Source: Fidelibacterota bacterium (lineage in GTDB: Bacteria; Fidelibacterota; UBA8477; JABMPR01). From it: a DNA stretch of 64,000 bases. This document shows, in pieces, positions 1-6,280 of this stretch (within the stretch, counting starts at the first letter, position 1; every line of letters starts with the position of its first letter). A model generated the notes under the pieces. It was not told the origin of the DNA, ran no database searches, and was given only the letters and a program-made list of their open reading frames with translations. The translations under genes and the position numbers were made by a program. The stretch covers positions 1 through 64,000 of the forward strand of contig JADHVL010000019.1 of NCBI GenBank assembly GCA_016784025.1. The letters are read 5' to 3'.

Positions 1-340
1 GGATATCTGCATTGTAGATACCGAGATGGAAGGGGTCCTTTAGCAGTTCAGGTCGCCTCAGCAAGGCGCGAAGCTTGATCTCAAGACATTCCTGTCCCGC
101 TTCAGAAATGGAATAGATCTTCCGCGCACGATTGTCTTCTGTGAGGACCATCTCGCTTGTTACCAATTTTTGATCCTCCAGCTTTTTTAATAGTTTGTAG
201 ATGGATGACATAGACAAATCGGTCCAGGTGCGCATCTCCCGGTACTCCACATCCTTCTCGATCTGGTATGGGTGTTTTGGTTTTTCTGCCAGCAAACCCA
301 GTAGGGCTGCCTCTGCATTTGAAATCGTTTCTGGATCCAT
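1..340 (-). CDS. PadR-family transcriptional regulator (3' end cut by window edge)
   Basis: The reverse strand reads from ATG at 340 into the left window edge without a stop, giving about 113 residues of a winged-helix protein. It opens MDPETISNAEAALLGLLAEK, followed by HPYQIEKDVEYREMRTW and SSIYKLLKKLEDQKLV. This is the PadR N-terminal pattern: a short first helix with LLGLL, HPYxI, the recognition helix SSIYKLLKKLE, then the wing. A perfect Shine-Dalgarno GGAGGG sits just before the ATG. PadR proteins are usually repressors of detoxification or efflux genes and of themselves. A promoter with an embedded palindrome lies upstream (367-394), which fits self-repression. The C-terminal dimerisation part is outside the window, so its target cannot be guessed. 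Confidence 0.85.
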   Translation of the reverse strand, partial: MDPETISNAEAALLGLLAEKPKHPYQIEKDVEYREMRTWTDLSMSSIYKLLKKLEDQKLVTSEMVLTEDNRARKIYSISEAGQECLEIKLRALLRRPELLKDPFHLGIYNADI

Positions 341-366
341 GTTTCCCTCCATTATTAGATGCCTAT

Positions 367-394
367 ATTGTACTGATCCAATATCATATTGCAA
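367..394 (-). promoter_or_regulatory. Promoter and candidate operator of the PadR gene
   Basis: On the reverse strand TTGCAA (389-394) and TACAAT (367-372) are 16 bases apart, close to -35 and -10 consensus. Between and overlapping them is the perfect inverted repeat CAATAT-C-ATATTG (379-391). A palindrome placed between -35 and -10 of a PadR gene is where an autorepressor would bind. This is seen in the sequence; binding is inferred. Confidence 0.5.
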
Positions 395-538
395 CAATTT
401 TTTTGAATTGTTTTTTAATTTGAGAGTTCAATCCAGGGCTGGGAAAAGTTTGAACTATTTATTGGGGAGAACTAAGGGAAGAAATTAGATCCAACCCACA
501 GCGGGGTCGGCATGATGCTGCATTGTACGTAGCCTGTA

Positions 539-838
539 CTAGCTATTTCCTGTCCAGAGGTGCACTCCCCCCGTTAGATTGATCAAATTGTCAAAACCAT
601 GTTGAGACTCCAGATATTCGATAACCCTTTTTGATCGAACCGCGTGCTGACAGATCACCACAAGATCTTCTGTCCTGGGTATCCTATCAATCGCTTGAGG
701 AAGTTGATTCATGGGGATATTAAGTACATTCTCACCCCTGACGAAAGGGGTTTCCCAGGCTTCGCGAACATCCAGAATCCGGATATCACCCTGCTCGTGT
801 TTATTAATAAACTGGTCTAGACTGAGTTCTTTATCCAT
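539..838 (-). CDS. Single-domain rhodanese-like protein
   Basis: This is a 99-residue cytoplasmic protein made of one rhodanese domain. It has LDVREAWE near residue 22, the active-site loop CQHAVRS with the candidate catalytic Cys at residue 63, and a C-terminal GGVHLW, all standard for single-domain rhodaneses of about 100 residues. The loop ends in RS, as in GlpE-like sulfurtransferases. The family moves sulfane sulfur to thiol acceptors; the partner here is unknown. A Shine-Dalgarno AAGGA lies about nine bases before the ATG. It stands alone between the PadR gene and a divergent EthD-like gene, so no operon context helps. Confidence 0.85.
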   Translation of the reverse strand: MDKELSLDQFINKHEQGDIRILDVREAWETPFVRGENVLNIPMNQLPQAIDRIPRTEDLVVICQHAVRSKRVIEYLESQHGFDNLINLTGGVHLWTGNS

Positions 839-1150
839 TGCGGCAATCCTTACTCTGTTTCATATTTATACTCAATACTCATCTCGCAGTGACCCCTATA
901 TTACCCAGGTCGTAGCCTGTCTTCTAATCACCATAATCAAGGTATTCTGGAAGACCAGTGCATGCAATGTGATTCTTTTTGTCATGTTTATACCTTGTGA
1001 GGACATTCCCCCTCAGTAGATTCAGGGGTTCAAAACTTATCCCGCTTACAAGTGGAAATATTTTGTGAGTCTAAGATTTAGCAAATAGTGATGTCTGGTA
1101 GACGGCGATTAGACTTTCACATTAATTCCAGCCGCATTGAAAGGATTATT
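839..1150. other. Intergenic region between divergent rhodanese and EthD-like genes
   Basis: About 310 bases with no supportable gene. It must hold the promoters of the divergent rhodanese (left) and EthD-like (right) genes. I see no strong -35/-10 pair, terminator or repeat. A 102-codon open frame runs across it on the plus strand but starts inside the rhodanese gene on the other strand and has no ribosome site. Confidence 0.4.
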
Positions 1151-1471
1151 ATGGAAAAAGGTATGATAAAAGTAAGTGTTCTCTATGCAAATGGAGACGG
1201 CAAAACCTTTGATATGGATTACTACCTCAACAAGCACATCCCATTGGTAGGTGGTCTTCTTGGAGATTCTGTGAGGGGTGCATCAATTGAAAAAGGTTTG
1301 GGTGGCGCAGCCCCTGGATCCGTGGCTCCTTTTGCCACCATGAGCAACCTCTATTTTGACACCGTCTCAGCATTTGAAAACTCTTTTGGTCCAAATATTG
1401 ACAAAATCATGAAAGATTTACCCAATTTCACAAACATAGAGCCCACCATTCAAATCAGTGAAGTGATGTAA
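1151..1471 (+). CDS. EthD-family small protein
   Basis: A 106-residue protein of the EthD / dimeric alpha-beta barrel type. It reads MIKVSVLYANGDGKTFDMDY and continues with YYLNKHIPLV, the pattern YPxxxxxxFDxxYYxxxHxPL of this family, with the conserved His in NKHIPL. Such proteins accompany oxidative degradation enzymes or act as small isomerase-like proteins; no substrate can be named here. I chose ATG 1151, which has AAGGA five bases upstream; ATG 1163 is a possible alternative. The frame also opens further up at 1088 but that start has no ribosome site. A strong hairpin follows the stop. Confidence 0.8.
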   Translation: MEKGMIKVSVLYANGDGKTFDMDYYLNKHIPLVGGLLGDSVRGASIEKGLGGAAPGSVAPFATMSNLYFDTVSAFENSFGPNIDKIMKDLPNFTNIEPTIQISEVM

Positions 1472-1495
1472 CCTACCTGCAAAAATTACTTCTGT

Positions 1496-1534
1496 ACCCC
1501 CCGGCAGCATTCTATGAAGTTTTTGCTGGGGGGT
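1496..1534. terminator. GC-rich hairpin between convergent genes
   Basis: CCCCCCGGCA (1497-1506) pairs with TGCTGGGGGG (1524-1533) with one G-U pair. It sits between the stops of the EthD-like gene and the convergent DUF2141 gene, so it probably ends transcription from both sides. There is no long T tract directly after it. Confidence 0.6.
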
Positions 1535-1986
1535 TACCTCTCTCCACGTCTGTTGGAATACTCTTTTAGATGAATGACTAATCTCGAATTATCATCGCTC
1601 TCCACGGAAAAGGAAGTCTTTCCAAATTTAGGTGGGCCAAATCGTCCAAATACATTGTTTGAGAATGCATACGGTTCTGTTGGTCGGCCATAACCATCTC
1701 GATTTAACTTGTCATCACCATTCAGATCCTGGAACACAGCGATGGCATACGTTCCAATGGGGATGTTCTCAAATTTGTGAGTCGCCTTGATATCTCGTAC
1801 CGGTAGGTTTTCGCTGACAATGGCTCGACCCATTTTGGGAAAACCTTTTTTCTCATATAAGCCAATGTTTACTGATCCACCCCACTCAGCGACAACATCA
1901 GTGATCTCCACTTCTACCACCCCCATTTGAGCATTTAGGCTCATACCAAACAATAATGATGTGATCATTATACCTGTATTCTTCAT
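1534..1986 (-). CDS. DUF2141 secreted protein
   Basis: A 150-residue protein with a signal peptide (MKNTGIMITSLLFGMSLNAQ) and one beta-rich domain of the DUF2141 type. The features are VEITDVV near the start, NIGLYEKKGFP, the FENIPIGTYAIAVFQDLNGDDKLN segment (GTYAIAVFQDxNGDxKLD is the family hallmark) and a C-terminal RFGPPKFGKTSF. The function of DUF2141 is not known; members are secreted or periplasmic. The frame also allows ATG 1992, but that lies right on the AGGAG ribosome site, so 1986 is chosen. It is a single gene. Confidence 0.85.
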   Translation of the reverse strand: MKNTGIMITSLLFGMSLNAQMGVVEVEITDVVAEWGGSVNIGLYEKKGFPKMGRAIVSENLPVRDIKATHKFENIPIGTYAIAVFQDLNGDDKLNRDGYGRPTEPYAFSNNVFGRFGPPKFGKTSFSVESDDNSRLVIHLKEYSNRRGER

Positions 1987-2104
1987 ATCCATCTCCTTTT
2001 ATTAATTCGTTTACGATTCAAAGATAGACACTGGATTATCAGAGGATACTGCTCTGTGGTGAATGGGAATTATTTGGGATAAACGGGACGGGATCTAGAA
2101 ATGA

Positions 2105-2971
2105 TCAGACGAAAAAGCTATCCTTCTTGATGCCCCTGGATACGGGAATCTTTTTATCGCTCACTGAAAAATGGATGGTGTAGGCTCTGGCGTTACCAGT
2201 GATTTTGGAAATCTTTCGCCGGTTTACCATAAATGACCGATGACATCTCTTCATGTGGGGAAAGTCGGACAATTGAACTTCAATATTCTTTAGAGTCGTT
2301 CGTATGAGGCGGGTCGCTATCTTGTCTTCTTCGAGGTAATGTATATGGCAATAATTATCGCTGGATTGAACAAATATCAAATCCTCCTCATTCAGTTCAA
2401 ATGAGTCGCGTTCAGAGTCACCAATAACCACGCTTTTTTGCTTTGTCTCAAGTTGATGTGCCAGGATGCCAGATTCAATTTGCTGGCTGATCCTGGAGGC
2501 ATTTTTCTGATGCCTGTCATTAAGATACAATTCATTAATAAAGACCATGATGGTAAGGGGAAAGGCACCAACTGAAGCAGTGATTATGAGGAATGAGAAG
2601 ATGGCACTTGAATCGATACCCTGCCCACCAATCTTCACATGGTACACATAGTTTGCCAAGGCGATTGAGATGATGTTCCCGAGACCATATAGGATATCCT
2701 TCCCCACCGTCCACTTATCTGCATCAAAAAAATCAGGGGCAATTCGTGAGCTAAGTGTGTAATTGGCAATCATGACAAAGGTGGTGATCAAGCCAAACCC
2801 CAGGACATATACTGATTTATTGGCATCTATATCTCCCAGCCCAAAGGGTTGAAAGAAGAGCAGGAATAGAAAAATGAACAACCCAAATGAAAGGGATATC
2901 ATGAGCTGATCCCTGAAACGCGAGGCACGGGGATAAGGCTTATGAATCCATTTTGGTTTACGATTACCCAT
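2105..2971 (-). CDS. Membrane-anchored LytTR-type transcriptional regulator
   Basis: A regulator of about 288 residues with four membrane segments in the first half (about residues 22-42, 52-74, 92-112 and 124-146) and a C-terminal LytTR DNA-binding domain (about 190-288). The LytTR part contains EEDLIFVQSSDNYCHIHY, then RTTLKNIEVQL, HRSFMVNRRKIS and the final IPVSRGIKK, all typical. This architecture occurs in FCB bacteria and lacks a receiver domain, so the membrane part probably senses the signal. The ATG at 2971 lies one base after the stop of the upstream transporter gene; a GTG at 2986 overlapping that gene is an alternative. Either way translation is probably coupled to the transporter. 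Confidence 0.85.
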   Translation of the reverse strand: MGNRKPKWIHKPYPRASRFRDQLMISLSFGLFIFLFLLFFQPFGLGDIDANKSVYVLGFGLITTFVMIANYTLSSRIAPDFFDADKWTVGKDILYGLGNIISIALANYVYHVKIGGQGIDSSAIFSFLIITASVGAFPLTIMVFINELYLNDRHQKNASRISQQIESGILAHQLETKQKSVVIGDSERDSFELNEEDLIFVQSSDNYCHIHYLEEDKIATRLIRTTLKNIEVQLSDFPHMKRCHRSFMVNRRKISKITGNARAYTIHFSVSDKKIPVSRGIKKDSFFV

Positions 2972-2972
2972 A

Positions 2973-4262
2973 CTAAGTCGATTCACCAGACTGCTTTCTT
3001 GGCTTTAGGAAAGGTAATAAAATGAGAGGTATAAAGGCAATCCAACCATCCATAAACAGTACTTTTGCATAGCCATGCAGGTCAGCGTATTTACCCTGCC
3101 AGAGACTGGAATAGGAGTAGACAAAATTGTGAAGAGCCATATATCCGGTGAATTGAGTGGCGGCAACTGCTGGACTGGTTAGACCCATAAATACGGCGGT
3201 GCTGGTCCCCTGCTGTAACCCACTGGCAAAGCTGTAGGCAATAGAAACATAGAAGAAGAGATCGATGGTCACACCGGCTGTTCCCTCAGCCCCAATAAAC
3301 TGACGAGCAAGGAAAAAGGTAGGGATAGTCGTCAGAACATACCAGACGCCCAGGGCTTTTCGATGCCCAACCCGGTCTGAGATCCAGCCTCCGATGATGC
3401 AACCTCCAGCGGCAAAAATGGTTCCGAACATGGTGAGTTTGGCAATCTGGTTTTCATCCATTCCAAGATCTACTTGGAGGGCACTTCCCAGAACCAGCCC
3501 GAGGGCCAGGGCTCCAAAGGGGAGTAATGAGAAAACAACCCCCACCAATGGACCAGTTCCTGATTTGAAGAAGCCCAGATAAAGCTCCTTTAAAAACAGT
3601 TTCATTTGACTGAGTATTTCCTGAAAGACACTGATACCAGATTGGATTTTTTCAGTGATGGGCTCTGCCGGTTCCTGAAGTCTTAATGTGACAAAAACCA
3701 GGATGAGGGTGAGAGCCAGAAGTACAAAGGGGAAGGAAAACTCAAAGCCAAATTTGCCGGCAATCAGTAATGCACCACTGCCTCCAATGGCTTGTCCCAG
3801 ATAGGAGGAGCCAAACATAAAACCATTGGCGATCCCGCGCTCATTTTCGGGTAGCACTTTGATGGCAAGAGCATCGATGGCCACATCCTGGGTGGCAGCA
3901 AAAATATTGTGGATAATGATGAGCGTGGTAAGAAGCTGAATATTTGTAGAATAATCAAAGAAGACCACGATACCCAATGTGCCGATCATGGCTGCCTGAG
4001 CAGTAGCGATCCAGGTTCTTTTCGCACCAAAACGTTTAAATTTTATGAGATCCACCAGGGGTGCCCAAGCCCATTTTAAGCCCCACGGAGCATACAGAGA
4101 AGCTGTAAATATTCCGATCTCCGTGAGCCCAACCCCACTCATACGCAGATGGGTTGCCAGAGCTATAGCACTGAATCCAAAAGGGATTCCTTCAGATAAA
4201 TAGAGGAGAGAAAACGCCAGAAGTCGGCCATTTTTTGTTTTAAGTGCGTTTTTAGATAACAT
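2973..4262 (-). CDS. MFS transporter of the AmpG/PAT type
   Basis: A 429-residue integral membrane protein with about twelve hydrophobic segments. The start has LLYLSEGIPFGFSAIALATH, followed by LYAPWGLKWAWAPLVD and KRFGAKRTWI, which match the AmpG / acetyl-CoA-transporter branch of the major facilitator superfamily. AmpG imports muropeptides in Proteobacteria; family members in other phyla have unknown substrates. It is co-transcribed with the membrane-bound LytTR regulator just downstream, so that regulator may respond to the same compound. Calling it AmpG itself would go beyond the evidence. Confidence 0.8.
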   Translation of the reverse strand: MLSKNALKTKNGRLLAFSLLYLSEGIPFGFSAIALATHLRMSGVGLTEIGIFTASLYAPWGLKWAWAPLVDLIKFKRFGAKRTWIATAQAAMIGTLGIVVFFDYSTNIQLLTTLIIIHNIFAATQDVAIDALAIKVLPENERGIANGFMFGSSYLGQAIGGSGALLIAGKFGFEFSFPFVLLALTLILVFVTLRLQEPAEPITEKIQSGISVFQEILSQMKLFLKELYLGFFKSGTGPLVGVVFSLLPFGALALGLVLGSALQVDLGMDENQIAKLTMFGTIFAAGGCIIGGWISDRVGHRKALGVWYVLTTIPTFFLARQFIGAEGTAGVTIDLFFYVSIAYSFASGLQQGTSTAVFMGLTSPAVAATQFTGYMALHNFVYSYSSLWQGKYADLHGYAKVLFMDGWIAFIPLILLPFLKPRKQSGEST

Positions 4263-4309
4263 GGCAGCCTAATTTAATTTGTTTTGGTCGCTGGCTGAAA
4301 ATAGATGAC

Positions 4310-4786
4310 TTAAGTCCCGATCATTTCTGATATAAATTGTCTAAGATTAGCCACCTGATCGGCAGCTTTTATTCTTCCAAGAGCTAATATTCCAAAGATG
4401 GATACGATGAGTAACCCTGATATAAAATTCAATATCCAGGCAATAATGGATGATTCCCCTACTGTCATTAGTGAAAGAGCCCACATGAGTGAGGCAAAAA
4501 ATCCGACTGAACCCAGGATCACAAAAAACATTGATAAAGTAAACATTGAAGGATTTGGTCCAATGGTTTCAAATACTGTGGTCTTATTCTCATCCGTTTC
4601 AAGTCTGAGTGTCATTTCAGGAGACCACCAATGGAGCTCATCTGCCTTGACGCTCACAGAGATCAAATGGCTGGCTATTTGAAGAGTAAAGAGATTCCTC
4701 TGTGCACCTTGTTTCCCTTTCAATTTCTCAATGAGCACATCTTGTGAATCTGTATGACTATAGGTCCTGCGAATATTAATGCTCAT
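4310..4786 (-). CDS. Hypothetical two-helix membrane protein
   Basis: A 158-residue protein I do not recognise. The first ~75 residues are soluble and contain HLISVSVKADELHWWSPEM. Two strong membrane segments follow (about 82-107, FTLSMFFVILGSVGFFASLMW, and 113-138, SIIAWILNFISGLLIVSIFG), then a short amphipathic tail. There is no signal peptide, so the soluble part is probably cytoplasmic. It lies about 50 bases upstream of the AmpG-like gene on the same strand and may be in its operon. The coding look is good, but the ribosome site is weak. Confidence 0.6.
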   Translation of the reverse strand: MSINIRRTYSHTDSQDVLIEKLKGKQGAQRNLFTLQIASHLISVSVKADELHWWSPEMTLRLETDENKTTVFETIGPNPSMFTLSMFFVILGSVGFFASLMWALSLMTVGESSIIAWILNFISGLLIVSIFGILALGRIKAADQVANLRQFISEMIGT

Positions 4787-4895
4787 CTGAAATCCAATCT
4801 GGTTAAGTTTTAATGATACATTTTATCATGTATGCAGTATGAAGTCAAGAGTGGGGATTGCTCTGGGGAGTATGAATCAGTAAGGCATATAAAAC

Positions 4896-4924
4896 AAAAA
4901 GGCCTCCATCTGGAGGCCTTTTTA
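4896..4924. terminator. Bidirectional intrinsic terminator
   Basis: GGCCTCC (4901-4907) pairs with GGAGGCC (4912-4918) around ATCT, flanked by five A on the left and five T on the right, so it is functional in both directions. It lies just beyond the stop of the 33-residue ORF at 4937-5038 on the minus strand. Confidence 0.85.
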
Positions 4925-4936
4925 AGGAGGACGGCT

Positions 4937-5038
4937 CTACTTCAAAAAACTTATTACCAATAAGCCATTGAGCAGCAGGAAAACCGCAGTACGTATAATT
5001 ATTTGAAGCGTTTTAGAATGTTTCTTTGGGTCGGTCAT
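4937..5038 (-). CDS. Candidate 33-residue single-span membrane protein
   Basis: A short frame from ATG 5038 to TAG 4937 encodes MTDPKKHSKTLQ, then a hydrophobic stretch (IIIRTAVFLLLNGLLVISF) and a final Lys. It has a charged N-terminus, a single membrane helix with an Asn-Gly in the middle, and a stop 13 bases before a strong intrinsic terminator. AGGA lies about ten bases upstream of the ATG. Small one-helix proteins like this are easily missed. The evidence is composition and placement only; I recognise no family. Confidence 0.5.
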   Translation of the reverse strand: MTDPKKHSKTLQIIIRTAVFLLLNGLLVISFLK

Positions 5039-5344
5039 TTTGTATATATTCCTAATATTGTCATCAATTAATTCCAGGCATGACATATGCATTTTCCATG
5101 CCAGTGCAACACGTATTAAGAATCAATTTTAAAGAAACATTAATAAATATTTTTTTCTGTATTACTGAGTGGATAATCGATGAATTTTTGGCGCAATAAG
5201 TGAACGCATAATGTGCTTGCTCACTCATCAGTGATCAGATATCTTCCTGCAATTACAGTGACAATAGGATTTATAATGATTACAGGGGGCTGTTACTTAT
5301 ACCCCTGTTTTTTATGTATCTAATAGAATCAAAAAGGAGTCGAC
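5039..5344. other. Intergenic leader region with an orphan terminator
   Basis: About 300 bases between the minus-strand small ORF and the plus-strand DUF1761 gene. It is AT-rich. It contains AGTGA (5200-5204) with TCACT further on, which could pair, a TATAAT at 5272-5277, and a rho-independent hairpin at 5282-5313 listed separately. No gene is visible. It could hold a small RNA or an attenuated leader. Confidence 0.45.
5282..5313 (+). terminator. Intrinsic terminator in the leader of the DUF1761 gene
   Basis: ACAGGGG (5282-5288) pairs with CCCCTGT (5302-5308), followed by a run of six T. It lies only about 30 bases before the ATG of the next plus-strand gene, yet no plus-strand gene ends upstream. 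It therefore either ends a non-coding transcript or acts as an attenuator. Confidence 0.65.
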
Positions 5345-5779
5345 ATGTATGAATCTATGGTGAATTATTGGGCAGTTCTAGTTTCTGCTCTGGTCTTTTT
5401 TGGTATTGGAGCGATTTGGTACGGTCCAGTATTTGGTAAAGCCTGGATAAAATCAATGGGCTTGAGTGAGGCAGATCTTGAAGCCCAGAAAGCCGAAGAG
5501 AATATGGTCATGTCCTTTGGGCTCATGTTTGTATCCTCATTGCTCATGGCGGTAGCAACAGCTTATTTGATAGATTATCTCCTCTATGTATTTCCAGATT
5601 CCAGTGCTGTAAAAGTAGGTTTAACCACTGCTTTTTTTGTGTGGCTCGGCTACATATTCTCATATCTCATAACCGCTCCAGCTTTTGAGAAGCGACCCTG
5701 GTCCTATGTGTGGATCAATGGCGGTTACTGGTTGGTTGGGCTAGCAGTCACTGGCCTCATCGTAGGACTCTGGCGTTAA
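5345..5779 (+). CDS. DUF1761 membrane protein
   Basis: A 144-residue protein with four membrane helices, recognised as DUF1761. The first helix holds FFGIGAIWYGPVFGKAW (the family signature with WYGP...FGxxW), then a soluble segment SEADLEAQKAEEN, and helices at about 55-80, 90-112 and 122-142. Function is unknown. An AGGAG ribosome site lies five bases before the ATG. It is followed by a DUF2892 protein 59 bases downstream on the same strand, and a terminator closes the pair at 6113. Confidence 0.8.
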   Translation: MYESMVNYWAVLVSALVFFGIGAIWYGPVFGKAWIKSMGLSEADLEAQKAEENMVMSFGLMFVSSLLMAVATAYLIDYLLYVFPDSSAVKVGLTTAFFVWLGYIFSYLITAPAFEKRPWSYVWINGGYWLVGLAVTGLIVGLWR

Positions 5780-5838
5780 AAGATTCGCTTATCGAGACCA
5801 GATAATGGTCGATTAATCATTCAATAAATGAGGTTGTT

Positions 5839-6066
5839 ATGGCAGAAGAACCAAGAAATGTAGGACAAATAGACAGTATCATCAGGATCATCCTGGGTGC
5901 AATCGCCCTGGTATCTGTAATTTATCATTTTGTAGGTGACGGCTTATTCCCAATATACATACTGGTAGCCGTCATCGTTTTGGTCCCCTTCTTTTTAAAG
6001 ACGGGTTTAACCAAGGTGTGTCCAATTATGAAAGCCATGGGTGTCTCTACTTATAAGGGAGACTAG
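5839..6066 (+). CDS. DUF2892 (YgaP-like) membrane protein
   Basis: A 75-residue protein of the DUF2892 family, the transmembrane domain found at the end of YgaP-type rhodaneses. It has NVGQIDSIIRIILGAIALVS at the start, a second hydrophobic segment (about 38-54), and the closing LTKVCPIMKAMGVST with the conserved CP and G-ST. Function is unknown; relatives are linked to sulfur or phosphate stress. It is probably co-transcribed with the DUF1761 gene. Confidence 0.85.
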   Translation: MAEEPRNVGQIDSIIRIILGAIALVSVIYHFVGDGLFPIYILVAVIVLVPFFLKTGLTKVCPIMKAMGVSTYKGD

Positions 6067-6112
6067 GTCCGGATTTAATCCCAAAGCGGGGTATAGTCTT
6101 ATACATGTATCT

Positions 6113-6147
6113 CAAGAAGACAGGCTCTGGTCTGTCTTCTTGTTTTT
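6113..6147 (+). terminator. Intrinsic terminator
   Basis: CAAGAAGACAG (6113-6123) and CTGTCTTCTTG (6132-6142) form a perfect 11-bp stem around an 8-base loop, followed by five T. It closes the DUF1761-DUF2892 pair. Confidence 0.9.
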
Positions 6148-6280
6148 GGGGGTGCTATAATTCTTCTTGATGGCTTTGCTGAATTGATCCACGATTGATT
6201 TTCATGTCAAAATAACAGTTATCACAAATAGATTCTTCTTCTATCTTATCTCATTGTTTTAAAAACTGGGGGTTTATCTA

